37,936 nt of DNA from Bacillota bacterium (GCA_023411555.1 JAEYOQ010000039.1:1-37936); one strand, 5' to 3'. Positions 25,248-33,720 are shown, counted from the first letter of the stretch. Made by a program: numbers and translations. The notes: a model not told the origin generated them from the letters alone.

Positions 25248-26372
25248 ATGCCTGAGATAATTTTAAAAAATATAAGAAAAGAATTTGAAGATAAAGGAAG
25301 CAAGTTTGTTGCAGTTGACAATCTTAACATGAAGATCGATGACAGGTCCTTCATAACTCTTCTTGGGCCCTCTGGCTGCGGTAAAACAACTACGCTTCGT
25401 ATGATAGCAGGTCTTGAGACTCCGACCAGTGGTCAGATTCTGATTGACGGAAAGCCTGTTTTTGACAGTGAGAAGGGAATCAACATTTCTCCTGATAAGC
25501 GAGACGTGGGTTTCCTGTTCCAGAACTATGCTCTATGGCCTCATATGACCGTATACAAGAACATTGCCTTTGGTCTTGAGAACATGAAATGGTCCAAGGC
25601 GAAGATTGATGAGCGTGTAAATGAGCTGCTCGACATGCTCCGCATCAGACAGTTCGTTGACAGATACCCAAGTGAACTGTCAGGAGGTCAACAGCAACGT
25701 GTTGCCATTGCCAGAACACTAGCCCCCAGACCAAAGGTTCTGTTCATGGATGAGCCTCTGTCGAACCTAGATGCTAAGCTTCGTGGAGAGATGAGAACAG
25801 AGCTCAAGAGACTCCATGTGGATACAGATTCAACCTTTATCTACGTAACCCATGACCAGCTTGAGGCTATGACTCTTTCGACTAAGGTTTGTCTGATGGA
25901 GACAGGCAAGCTCCAGCAGTTAGCTCCTCCTCTTGAGATTTACCGTAAGCCTCAGAACCTGTTCGTAGCCGATTTCATGGGCAATCCTACTATGAACTTT
26001 GTTGATGCAAAGGTGGTTTCAGCAAGCAAGAACAGCGCAGTACTGGAGTTCAACAAAATCAAGGCAACCTTTGAGACAGAGGAAGGGCTTCCTTCCAATC
26101 TTGGAGATGTCGTTCTAGGTATCCGGCCTGAGTTTATCACCATAAAGGAAGACGGAGGTATCAAAGCAATCGTTTATACTACACTTCCGGCAGGTATGGA
26201 GACCACCGTCAAGCTTATGATGAATGACGTTATGCTCTCTGCAGTTGTATTCGGAAGCGTGGACTATGCAGTTGACGAGCAGGTGAATATTGATTTTACC
26301 TCGGACAGTATCGTTCTCTTCGATAAGAAGAGTACACAGAGAGTTGCACTGGGAAGGCTCGTTTCAAGGTAG
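25248..26372 (+). CDS. ABC importer ATPase (FbpC/PotA type)
   Basis: The 374-residue ATPase has Walker A GPSGCGKTT (40-48), Q-loop FQNYALWPH, signature LSGGQQQRVAIARTL (about 144-158), Walker B VLFMDEPLSNLDAK, H-loop YVTHDQ, and a C-terminal TOBE-like domain (about 290-370) that may sense substrate. GGAGG overlaps the permease end and the ATG touches its stop, so translation is coupled. It powers the importer formed with the preceding two proteins. Confidence 0.94.
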   Translation: MPEIILKNIRKEFEDKGSKFVAVDNLNMKIDDRSFITLLGPSGCGKTTTLRMIAGLETPTSGQILIDGKPVFDSEKGINISPDKRDVGFLFQNYALWPHMTVYKNIAFGLENMKWSKAKIDERVNELLDMLRIRQFVDRYPSELSGGQQQRVAIARTLAPRPKVLFMDEPLSNLDAKLRGEMRTELKRLHVDTDSTFIYVTHDQLEAMTLSTKVCLMETGKLQQLAPPLEIYRKPQNLFVADFMGNPTMNFVDAKVVSASKNSAVLEFNKIKATFETEEGLPSNLGDVVLGIRPEFITIKEDGGIKAIVYTTLPAGMETTVKLMMNDVMLSAVVFGSVDYAVDEQVNIDFTSDSIVLFDKKSTQRVALGRLVSR

Positions 26373-26479
26373 AAGGGAAGCCGATGACCTTGTGGATGTT
26401 GGCTAACGATCGGAACCTTTATACGATATTATGCTTTGGTGCGGATATAACTGTACTAAATGTACTTGTGGAAAGAATT

Positions 26480-26524
26480 AAGAGCTTTGGAGGTTTTATA
26501 GATCTCTAAAGCTCTTTGCTTTTG
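26480..26524 (+). terminator. Terminator of the importer operon
   Basis: AAGAGCTTTGGAG and CTCTAAAGCTCTT pair (one mismatch) and are followed by TGCTTTTG, about 110 nt after the ATPase stop. Confidence 0.8.
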
Positions 26525-26576
26525 TCATACAACTAGCTACCTAAAAGCCAATGGCATTTTTATTATATGGAATATA

Positions 26577-26605
26577 TTTACGGAACTACTATGGGGTGGT
26601 ATAAT
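26577..26605 (+). promoter_or_regulatory. Promoter before the GT39-like gene
   Basis: TTTACG (26577-26582), 17 nt and TATAAT (26600-26605) lie about 87 nt before the start codon. Confidence 0.5.
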
Positions 26606-26691
26606 CTGGTATGCAATTAATTGCCTTTAATCTGGAAAAACCTCATAAGGAGCCAATAATGCAATAGGATTAGCCAAAGAGGAGGGATTTT

Positions 26692-28167
26692 GTGAATATA
26701 ACAAGTAATAAGTCTAGTAAAATTAGAATTTCAATCATTTTCTTTGTGAGCTCTTTGATATTTATATTTTTTTACTCTATAAGTACTTCACCGTTATATT
26801 CAACATATGGCGAAGATTCTGCGGTCTTTCAAACGATTGGAAAGTACTGGACAGAAGGTGGAGTCCGAAGCTTTATCCCTTATTTAGATATGTTTGACCA
26901 TAAAGGACCATTAATTTATTTGATTGATGCTGTTGGGTATCGCCTAACAGGAGATAAAAATGGAATACTTTTCATACAAGCCATATCAATCTCTATATTT
27001 TGCGTCTGTATATATAAAATAGGAAGAACTGAACTGTCTGAAAGAAGTGCGATTCTTTGGACACTTGTTAATTTGTTTTTCTTAGCATCTTGTTATGAAG
27101 ATGGAAATTTGACGGAAGAATATGCACTGCCTTTTATTACCTACTCCTTGTATTGTATTTATTTATATTGTAGAACAGTTTGTATGGATGAGAAGATTGT
27201 TTATGATCATAAGCCAAGGTGTGCCCTTATATATGGACTTACTTTTGGTGTATGCCTGATGACACGCGTTACCAATGCTTTATCGGTCTGTATAGGTGTA
27301 CTTACTATTACATCTGTTTTAGTGATAACTAGGAAATGGAAGAATCTATTGCAGAATGTTATAGGATTTATTGTGGGGCTTTTATTAATAATCGTTCCCT
27401 TTATGATATACTTTGGATTACATGGCGCCATATATGAATTTTGGTATGGTACATTACTTTATAATCTTGATTATGTAAATGCCGGCAGTTGGATATGGCA
27501 ACAGGATGTTTCATATATCAAATTGGTGGCATATGTTATATACATTCTATTTTGTTGTGTTCCAATGACTATAGCTGGAGTAATTATTTTGTATAAAAGG
27601 ATGTATGCGAAAGGGGTGTTCATGCTATTAACTGGCTTGAGCTCTATTTTGTACCTTATATCAAGTAATACATATAGACATTATTCTATCATTATGATAC
27701 CCTACTTTATTCTGACGATTTGCGAAATCAAAAGGTTGAGATCTACAATCATAAAAAGATATATATTATTATTACTTCTTGTTCTTGCTCTTAGCAGTGG
27801 CATGGCATCGACTGGTATTATGATAATAAGTAATTTGAGACCGCAGAATAAGGGGTACGATGAATTACTATCTTATATCCCGGATACAGAGATGGAATCA
27901 GTCATTGGGTATAATATGCCTTCTGGTATGTATCTAGATTATGATATCGCTCCATATTATGCTTATTTTCATCATCAGGATTGGATGGGAGAGAAGAGCC
28001 CTGCATTAATGGAAAAGATAAGGGAGACATTTAGAGAAGGAACCGTGAAATGGATATTAGTAAAGGGTGACTTTGTAGGGATACAGGATATTTTAGACTC
28101 CAAGTATATCTTTATAAAATGCTATAGCGATGGTAGTTCTATTGAGAAGTTGTATCGAAAAAAATAA
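26692..28167 (+). CDS. GT39-like (GT-C fold) membrane glycosyltransferase or mannosyltransferase-like protein
   Basis: A 491-residue protein with about ten hydrophobic helices and the GT-C hallmark near the N-terminus: EDSAVF followed by YLDMFDHKGPLIYLIDAVG, where an acidic residue precedes a loop that binds lipid-linked sugar. The C-terminus is a short soluble part. It starts with GTG, well supported by AGAGGAGGG about 8 nt upstream. It stands alone between the importer terminator and an XRE gene. Family membership is likely; donor, acceptor and pathway are unknown. Confidence 0.72.
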   Translation: MNITSNKSSKIRISIIFFVSSLIFIFFYSISTSPLYSTYGEDSAVFQTIGKYWTEGGVRSFIPYLDMFDHKGPLIYLIDAVGYRLTGDKNGILFIQAISISIFCVCIYKIGRTELSERSAILWTLVNLFFLASCYEDGNLTEEYALPFITYSLYCIYLYCRTVCMDEKIVYDHKPRCALIYGLTFGVCLMTRVTNALSVCIGVLTITSVLVITRKWKNLLQNVIGFIVGLLLIIVPFMIYFGLHGAIYEFWYGTLLYNLDYVNAGSWIWQQDVSYIKLVAYVIYILFCCVPMTIAGVIILYKRMYAKGVFMLLTGLSSILYLISSNTYRHYSIIMIPYFILTICEIKRLRSTIIKRYILLLLLVLALSSGMASTGIMIISNLRPQNKGYDELLSYIPDTEMESVIGYNMPSGMYLDYDIAPYYAYFHHQDWMGEKSPALMEKIRETFREGTVKWILVKGDFVGIQDILDSKYIFIKCYSDGSSIEKLYRKK

Positions 28168-28292
28168 AGGAAGAGTGATCGGTCCAAATCCGAAAAGCCC
28201 ATGCTTGTCACTAATTTGGAGTAATTATCATAACTGGTGATAGTACGAAAATGTTGTTGAAAGTAAAAATCCGCCCCATGGTTGAATTAATC

Positions 28293-28354
28293 TCGCATAA
28301 TGCGATATTGAATGTTAGTGCGCCTACGATTTATAATTAGCTTAAGCGCGCTAA
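28293..28354 (+). promoter_or_regulatory. Promoter with palindromic operator candidates before the XRE-TPR gene
   Basis: TTGAAT (28308-28313), 18 nt and TATAAT (28332-28337) form a promoter. TCGCATAATGCGA (28293-28305), a perfect palindrome about a central A, abuts the -35. TTAGTGCGC (28315-28323) and GCGCGCTAA (28346-28354) form a second inverted repeat spanning the -10. Autoregulation by the downstream XRE protein is plausible. Confidence 0.55.
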
Positions 28355-28377
28355 TAAAAATTAAAGGAGAAGGAATA

Positions 28378-29301
28378 ATGCTTTTTATATCTGAAAATCT
28401 TAAGTACCTTCGCAAGGAAAAAGACTTGACCCAGGAGGAAGTTGCAGAAATGCTTGGTGTCTCTGCTCAAAGTGTGAGCAAATGGGAACGAGGCGACACG
28501 TATCCTGACATTACGCTTCTACCTGCGTTGGCAAATCTATATAAAACTAGTGTGGACGCTATCATTGGAATGGATAAAATCAATGGTTTGCAGACGAAAG
28601 CTACTATATTCGCAGAAGGACATAAACATATCCGTGAAGGTAATATTAGCGCTGCTATTGAAGTATATTCTGAAGCGTTGAAACTGTTTCCAAACGATAA
28701 GGGTCTTATGTCCGACCTGGCAATGGCATTGGCTCTTGATGGTGACCAAGATGAGATATCTCAAGCCATCACCTTATGTGAGCGTGTATTATCGGACAGT
28801 CAAGGCGATAAGGTTAGCCATACAACCCGTGCCGCTTTGTGCTTTATTTACTTAAAGGGTGGAGAAAAGGAGAAGGCAGTTACAGTTGCACAGGAGCTAC
28901 CGCATATTCGTGAAAGTCGTGAGTCTGTACTCGCTCAAGTTGAAAAGAAACCTACTACAGATGATATTGACGCATATCTGAGATTTATCGCCATTGGTGA
29001 GAAGGATGAGCAGGATATTATAACAGTTGATTTCGGTGTAAGTATGATATCAGTTTGCACAGATTTTGACCTGCGTGAGAAAATAATCGCATTGCGTAGA
29101 GAATTTGAAGCCCTTCCGACCAATGAAAATCCTCGTAAACTTCCTACGATTCGGCTACGCGACAATCGTTTGCTTTCTCCCAATCAAGTGCGAGTACGCC
29201 ATTATGCAGATTATTTACTTGATAAGGAGTTTATAGATCATAATGATGCGGTGCTTGAAGTGATGAAAGTGCTACAAAAGATAGCGGAGATGAAAGATTA
29301 A
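28378..29301 (+). CDS. XRE-family regulator with TPR-like C-terminal part
   Basis: The 307-residue protein begins with an HTH_3 domain (FISENLKYLRKEKDLTQEEVAEMLGVSAQSVSKWERGDTYPD..., about residues 3-62). It continues with helical repeats of TPR type (about 75-200: HIREGNISAAIEVYSEALKLFPND). Such proteins often sense a peptide or protein partner through the repeats. The ATG at 28378 follows AAAGGAGAAGG; a longer frame from 28312 has no ribosome site and would overlap the promoter. The target is unknown; self-regulation is suggested by nearby palindromes. Confidence 0.88.
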   Translation: MLFISENLKYLRKEKDLTQEEVAEMLGVSAQSVSKWERGDTYPDITLLPALANLYKTSVDAIIGMDKINGLQTKATIFAEGHKHIREGNISAAIEVYSEALKLFPNDKGLMSDLAMALALDGDQDEISQAITLCERVLSDSQGDKVSHTTRAALCFIYLKGGEKEKAVTVAQELPHIRESRESVLAQVEKKPTTDDIDAYLRFIAIGEKDEQDIITVDFGVSMISVCTDFDLREKIIALRREFEALPTNENPRKLPTIRLRDNRLLSPNQVRVRHYADYLLDKEFIDHNDAVLEVMKVLQKIAEMKD

Positions 29302-29310
29302 GGAATCAAT

Positions 29311-29370
29311 GGGGCTGTTTCATAACGCCTATCCTTTCCTACAGCATTCATTTAGGTTATGAAACAGACC
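29311..29370. repeat. Perfect 12-bp inverted repeat, possible IS-end relic
   Basis: CTGTTTCATAAC (29315-29326) and GTTATGAAACAG (29356-29367) pair perfectly. The left side begins GGGGCTGTTTC, identical over 11 nt to the left end of the IS1182-type element at 36933. There is no T-run after the right arm, so it is not a standard terminator. It looks like two IS ends brought together, or a small non-autonomous element. Confidence 0.55.
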
Positions 29371-29440
29371 TTAGATATATTGTCAAAAATAATTGTGATG
29401 CGGTAGTTAAGTAGTATATAACAGACACTAATCTTAGATT

Positions 29441-29746
29441 TTGCCAGTAGATAGGGTCTGCGAGTGCATTCTTGTCAATCATATGTTTTATAGTATCTTC
29501 CCTTATACAGAAGGGGTGGCTTCCAGGAACGAAGCTTATTTGTCCTTAGTGATTAAACATTCGTTTCTGCGTATTAATCTTCTGGGGTTTATGTCTATTA
29601 AATCTAACAAAAATCAGCTGATTGATTTCTTCGCTGCAATGTTTCGGCTCATTGATCACTCATCCTTTGACCAGGTGGCGGTTAAACTTCTAAAGGGCAT
29701 GAACCATTCTGTATACGATCTGGTTACCCAGTTACTCCACGTTTAG
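29441..29746 (+). pseudogene. Unrecognised short frame, possible gene remnant
   Basis: A 101-codon frame opens only with TTG and has no ribosome site. Its C-terminal half (NQLIDFFAAMFRLIDHSSFDQVAVKLLKGMNHSVYDLVTQLL) looks protein-like, while the N-terminal half does not. I do not recognise it. It lies just after an IS-end-like repeat, so it may be the broken end of a transposase or another gene. Confidence 0.25.
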
Positions 29747-29812
29747 TAGGTACATAAAAATTATTGGATGGCCTAATACCACTTCAAAAGCTGTCTATTG
29801 AAAGAAAATTGT

Positions 29813-29840
29813 TGAATAAAGGCTTATTTCGCGTTAAAAT
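29813..29840 (+). promoter_or_regulatory. Promoter of the secreted-protein gene
   Basis: TTGAAT (29813-29818), 16 nt and TAAAAT (29835-29840) lie 45 nt before the start codon. Confidence 0.5.
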
Positions 29841-29884
29841 ATCCACAAGGTGGTAAATCAAAAACAAAAGAAGGAGATTAACTT

Positions 29885-30511
29885 ATGAAAAAGAAAACAG
29901 TTTTATCAGTGCTACTGGCAATAATCATGGTATGTGCCATGATAACACCAGCTTTTGCAGCAACAAAAGCGAAGACGGTTACTTTTAATGGCGGTCATAT
30001 TTATCAGGCGGAAAAAGGTAAGCCTGGTACAGCACAAGTCAAGATAAGCAATATCGTAAAGACCAAGAAGAATGTGAAGATCAGCAAAAAATCACTAATC
30101 AAGAATTATACTGAGACTGAGGACACAGCGAATACTGTTTTTGGCTACGATGAGAATGGTGAGGAGATAACACTTGCGGATGTTGTGACAGGTGATGATG
30201 GTGTAACCGTATACTATGCGGACAAAGCACCGGTAACTGTGACGGCAAAATCCGCATTAACTTGCTTTTGGGGTTGTTATGTAGGTGATGATGAGAAAAC
30301 CAAATACACTCCTAAGTATTACTCTTATTATGACTACCTTGAAAATCAGGATAAAGCCAAAGTGCGGACAGAAATACCAGAAGGAGATTATTTGATGGCT
30401 CCGGGAACTAAACTTAAGATTACAAAACCGGGCAAGTACCTTTTTGTAGTAAAAGATGATGGTATGATATACGATAGCCCAATTAGTGCTTTTTGTGTAA
30501 TTGTAGAATGA
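29885..30511 (+). CDS. Secreted protein of unknown function
   Basis: The 208-residue product has a clear signal peptide (MKKKTVLSVLLAIIMVCAMI, cleavage probably after PAFA at 26). The mature part is strand-rich and Lys-rich and contains no domain I recognise; two close cysteines (CFWGC, about 122-126) and one near the C-terminus (FCVIVE) might form a disulphide. The end (PGTKLKITKPGKYLFVVKDDG) resembles a small beta-sandwich. AAGGAG precedes the ATG. It is a monocistronic unit between its own promoter and the palindromic terminator at 30589. Confidence 0.75.
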   Translation: MKKKTVLSVLLAIIMVCAMITPAFAATKAKTVTFNGGHIYQAEKGKPGTAQVKISNIVKTKKNVKISKKSLIKNYTETEDTANTVFGYDENGEEITLADVVTGDDGVTVYYADKAPVTVTAKSALTCFWGCYVGDDEKTKYTPKYYSYYDYLENQDKAKVRTEIPEGDYLMAPGTKLKITKPGKYLFVVKDDGMIYDSPISAFCVIVE

Positions 30512-30588
30512 TAGTAGAACAGCCCTTGACCTATGTTCCGGAATAATAAACCTGCGTCATGAAGCAAGCTGTATTAAATGTAATCACA

Positions 30589-30646
30589 CTGCACTAAAAA
30601 AGAAGAACTACTATCTGTCGATAGTAGTTCTTCTTTTTTAGTGCAG
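30589..30646. terminator. 27-bp perfect palindrome, bidirectional terminator
   Basis: Arms 30589-30615 and 30620-30646 are perfectly complementary around TGTC, with six A and six T making it work in both directions: it ends the secreted-protein transcript rightward and the tRNA-Leu transcript leftward. The last 5 nt of the right arm lie inside the tRNA gene, so the left arm copies the tRNA 3' end. Confidence 0.85.
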
Positions 30647-30726
30647 TTGAGGGGACTTGAACCCCTACCCAGTTAACCCGGACTAGAACCTGAATCTAGC
30701 GCGTATGCCAATTCCGCCACAACTGC
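30642..30726 (-). tRNA. tRNA-Leu (anticodon CAG)
   Basis: The 85-nt gene on the minus strand folds as a class II tRNA: acceptor GCAGTTG/CAACTGC with discriminator A, D arm GGCGGAATTGGCA, anticodon stem CTAGA/TCTAG with loop TTCAGGT (CAG), a long variable arm, and T arm GGGGTTCAAGTCCCC. The 3' CCA is not encoded. Confidence 0.96.
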
Positions 30727-30756
30727 AAGCTGTTCCATTACTACGGAACGAATTTG

Positions 30757-30785
30757 ATTATAACATAATGATCCTTTTATTTCAA
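30757..30785 (-). promoter_or_regulatory. Promoter of tRNA-Leu(CAG)
   Basis: On the minus strand TTGAAA (30785-30780), 17 nt and TATAAT (30762-30757) lie about 30 nt upstream of the tRNA. Confidence 0.75.
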
Positions 30786-30968
30786 CTAAAAAATAAAAAA
30801 CTTGTACGATTTATGATCACATTATTCTACAATATTCATTTGTATCCTCATACAAAGTTATGACAGCAACTTGCTTATACATACGAGGAGGAGTTTGGAT
30901 TTTACGCAATGATAAATAAAGCAGATGAAGAATAAATAGAAAAAAATGAAAAATTCGTACAAAGGGTC

Positions 30969-30997
30969 TTGACATTAATACAGCAACGTATTAAAAT
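30969..30997 (+). promoter_or_regulatory. Promoter of tRNA-Asn
   Basis: TTGACA (30969-30974), 17 nt and TAAAAT (30992-30997) lie 11 nt before the tRNA. Confidence 0.75.
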
Positions 30998-31008
30998 TGC
31001 TTATGTAT

Positions 31009-31080
31009 TCCTCGATAGCTCAATGGTAGAGCACACGGCTGTTAACCGTGGGGTTGTAGGTTCGAGCCCTACTCGGGGAG
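31009..31080 (+). tRNA. tRNA-Asn (anticodon GTT)
   Basis: A 72-nt gene: acceptor TCCTCGA/TCGGGGA (one G-U) with discriminator G, D arm AGCTCAATGGTAGAGC, anticodon stem CACGG/CCGTG with loop CTGTTAA (GTT), T arm GTAGGTTCGAGCCCTAC. The 3' CCA is not encoded. Confidence 0.96.
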
Positions 31081-31094
31081 TTATTTTTATGTTG

Positions 31095-31184
31095 AAAGAT
31101 GTTGCAAAACAGGTAGTTTGGATATTGTGGTAGAACTATGATTATTCACAATATTTGATGACTCAGTTCTGCAACATCTTTTTT
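31095..31184 (+). terminator. Nested hairpin after tRNA-Asn ending in a T-run
   Basis: AAAGATGTTGCA (31095-31106) pairs with TGCAACATCTTT (31170-31181), followed by TTT. Inside, ATATTGTG and CACAATAT form a second 8-bp stem. It can end the tRNA-Asn transcript but is much longer (90 nt) than a normal terminator and could be the trace of a small inserted element. Confidence 0.6.
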
Positions 31185-31216
31185 GACATTTGAAAGTTCG
31201 TAAAGAGGGTTATCTA

Positions 31217-31590
31217 TTATTCAGCCATAAGCTCTCTGGGGTTCACCCTGCGAATACGTACGGAGACCAAGGTCGTAGTAATCAGAGTAAGCAGCTCCAT
31301 TATGATGAGCGCGATACCGATCAGGCCCGGAGGAATAACAAAGTTACCATTATTAATTCCAACAGCAGATAACATCAAGGTACAAAGTGGATTGATAGCA
31401 AATACCGCCAGATACTATAGTCCTTCAGCGCATGCTCCAGTAGCTTTATGGTATCTGTCACAGTAACATCTTCCTCCAGGTAGAGATAGAGGGATCTAGG
31501 GACAAAGGAGCTATTACAGCGTAGCATACCATCTTCTGTAATGGAGATGGATTGACCCAGATTATTAATATGCTGTGTGATACCGACGAC
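31217..31590 (-). pseudogene. FtsX-like ABC permease remnant (C-terminal part)
   Basis: On the minus strand two frames carry recognisable pieces. One reads SISITEDGMLRCNSSF and LYLYLEEDVTVTDTIKLLEH, an extracytoplasmic segment. After a frame change near 31410 comes AVFAINPLCTLMLSAVG and a last membrane helix ending in RIRRVNPRELMAE and a stop at 31217. The latter is the typical end of FtsX/MacB-type permeases. The expected intervening helix is missing here and lies inverted at 31630. It is dead in this form. Confidence 0.75.
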
Positions 31591-31629
31591 CTATAATCAC
31601 AATATTTATCAGGACTTGATAGAAACGAT

Positions 31630-31809
31630 GTCACCAACTCCGGCTCCGAGCTTTCTTTGGTTCACTTTACACATATCGAGGAGGACATCAAGAATATCGG
31701 TTCCATGGAAGCAGCTGGTTTTACCAGCAAAATGATTCGAAATTCCCTGATCATACAGTTCTTAAGTATTACATGATTAGGCTTTCTGATTGGAATACTA
31801 ATCTCGTCC
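31630..31809 (+). pseudogene. FtsX-like permease remnant (middle part, inverted)
   Basis: The plus strand encodes IEEDIKNIGSMEAAGFTSKM followed by IRNSLIIQFLSIT, a TGA stop at 31774, then LGFLIGILISS in the same frame. This is the coupling helix and following membrane helix of an FtsX-type permease, a piece that belongs between the two segments now found on the minus strand at 31217-31590. The gene has thus been broken by an inversion or rearrangement and by point changes. Confidence 0.75.
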
Positions 31810-31933
31810 CATACTGGTAAGGGTTCGAATAGTAGTAATTCAATCCTACAGTTAATAGCCCGGTATGGAATGTAGTAAATGAATCTGAATAATAAGAATG
31901 TATTCTGGTAAATATAGCCTTGAGGTGAAAAAT

Positions 31934-33496
31934 ATGCAGACTATATGGAAAGAAAACGGTACCCCCACACCTGGTGGGACAGAACGGGGTGAATCCCTCT
32001 GGGTACAGGAGGAATACCGCTATGATCAAAGTAATGTGAAAATAGCAAGACCTACCTTGATGGAGGACATAAACACGGAGGTAGCAGTAATCGGCGGAGG
32101 GCTTGCCGGAGTACTTACGGCATATCTCCTACAGGAGAGAGGCATCTCGGTGGTAGTGGTGGAATGCAGCGAGGTGGGAAGTGGTATGACGAAGAATACC
32201 ACAGCGAAGATAACCTCCCAGCATGGCCTTATTTACAACAAGCTTCTGACCTATAAGGGCGAAGAACGTGCCCGGGAATATGCCATGGCCAATGAGAAAG
32301 CCATTGAGCTCTACAGTGAGCTCATCCAGCGAATGCGGATTGACTGCGAGTTCGAGATACTGCCGAATTATGTCTATTCCAAGGAGAATGAGACAAAGCT
32401 TCGCATGGAGGTAGAGGCAGCGAAGAAGCTAGGACTCCCAGCTGAATTTACGAGGGATACGACATTGCCCTTCCCGGTAAAGGCCGCAGTACGCTTTGAC
32501 CGACAGGCCCAATTCCACCCCCTTAAATTTCTGGATGCCATCGCAAAGCCGCTGACAATCTATGAGAATACCAGGGTAACTGAGGTGAAAAGCGACGGCA
32601 CAATCCTGACAGACAAGGGTAGTATAAGAGCGAAGTCTGTCGTTGTGGCAACTCATTACCCCTTCATCAATGCACCTGGTTATTATTTTATGAGGCTACA
32701 TCAGGAGAGATACTATCTATCGGCTCTGGAGGGATGCTATACAGGAGAGAATAAGCGACTGGATGGAATGTATCTGGATGCTGATCCTCAGGGCTATTCC
32801 TTACGAAGCTATAAGGATTTTGTGATCTTCGGTGCAGTGAGCCATAGGGCAGGGGAGTATAAACCTAAAGATGCTTATCGGATGATTGAGGAAGGTGCAA
32901 GACGTTATTATCCCGATGCAACGATTAAATATATATGGTCCAATCAGGATTGCATGACTCCGGATTCCATCCCGTATATCGGGAGATATTCGGCTGCGAC
33001 ACCGAATATCTACGTGGCTACCGGCTTTAATAAATGGGGTATGACGAGCGCTATGGTATCGGCTATGATTATCCGAGATATGATCATAGGTAAAAATAAT
33101 GAATATCGTAAAGTATTCTATCCCAGGCGGTTGATGTTCTCCGGTAGCAAGAAAATGCTGACGGATGTCAGTGTAATATCCAGTAGCCTGATTTCAGAGC
33201 ATCTTAAGATTCCTCGTGACAATCTGAAGGATATAAAGGTAGGGCAAGCTGGTATCATCAATAAGGGCGGCCAGAAGTACGGAGTTTATCGTAAGACAGA
33301 GGATCAATACTATTTTATCTCGACCAAATGCCCGCACCTTGGCTGCAGCTTAGAATGGAATCAGAATGAATTAACCTGGGATTGCCCTTGTCATGGGTCT
33401 AGATTTGACTATCAAGGAAGATTAATCAATAACCCTGCAATGAGGGATGCTTTTGATGCCTGTCAGAGAAAGCGCAAGCAGGATAATACCATATAA
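31934..33496 (+). CDS. FAD-dependent oxidoreductase with C-terminal Rieske domain
   Basis: From this start the protein has 520 residues. The N-terminal DAO-type FAD domain carries AVIGGGLAGVLTAYLLQERG (dinucleotide-binding motif) and a distal IYVATGFNKWGMTSA motif. The C-terminal Rieske domain has CPHLGC and CPCHGS, the complete Cys-His pairs for a 2Fe-2S cluster (about residues 460-485). The combination is known in proteins related to gamma-glutamylputrescine oxidase. I prefer the ATG at 31934 because GAGGTG lies about 7 nt upstream; an ATG at 31898 has no site. It stands alone. The amine substrate and electron partner are unknown. Confidence 0.9.
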   Translation: MQTIWKENGTPTPGGTERGESLWVQEEYRYDQSNVKIARPTLMEDINTEVAVIGGGLAGVLTAYLLQERGISVVVVECSEVGSGMTKNTTAKITSQHGLIYNKLLTYKGEERAREYAMANEKAIELYSELIQRMRIDCEFEILPNYVYSKENETKLRMEVEAAKKLGLPAEFTRDTTLPFPVKAAVRFDRQAQFHPLKFLDAIAKPLTIYENTRVTEVKSDGTILTDKGSIRAKSVVVATHYPFINAPGYYFMRLHQERYYLSALEGCYTGENKRLDGMYLDADPQGYSLRSYKDFVIFGAVSHRAGEYKPKDAYRMIEEGARRYYPDATIKYIWSNQDCMTPDSIPYIGRYSAATPNIYVATGFNKWGMTSAMVSAMIIRDMIIGKNNEYRKVFYPRRLMFSGSKKMLTDVSVISSSLISEHLKIPRDNLKDIKVGQAGIINKGGQKYGVYRKTEDQYYFISTKCPHLGCSLEWNQNELTWDCPCHGSRFDYQGRLINNPAMRDAFDACQRKRKQDNTI

Positions 33497-33553
33497 CAGC
33501 AGAAATCGGGATAAATTTTCTTGAGAATTTGTACAGAATTTTTCAAAAAAGTG

Positions 33554-33582
33554 TTGCAATTGTGTACTGACTCTGGTATAAT
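33554..33582 (+). promoter_or_regulatory. Promoter of tRNA-Leu(UAA)
   Basis: TTGCAA (33554-33559), 17 nt and TATAAT (33577-33582) lie 44 nt before the tRNA. Confidence 0.75.
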
Positions 33583-33626
33583 CTCTATTGTTCGCTTCAC
33601 ATGAAAGGGAGCAAATAGATGAATAT

Positions 33627-33710
33627 GCAGTCGTGGCGGAATTGGCATACGCGCTAGACTAAGGATCTAGTCCGGGTTTCTGGGTAGGGGTTCAAGTCCC
33701 CTCGACTGCA
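33627..33710 (+). tRNA. tRNA-Leu (anticodon TAA)
   Basis: An 84-nt class II tRNA: acceptor GCAGTCG/CGACTGC with discriminator A, anticodon stem CTAGA/TCTAG with loop CTAAGGA (TAA), long variable arm, T arm GGGGTTCAAGTCCCC. It is very similar to the tRNA-Leu(CAG) at 30642 but in the opposite orientation. Confidence 0.96.
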
Positions 33711-33720
33711 GTTAAAAAAT

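Noticed and set aside
31190..31372. 60-codon plus-strand frame after tRNA-Asn
   Set aside because: It is antisense to the FtsX pseudogene and starts only with TTG without a ribosome site.
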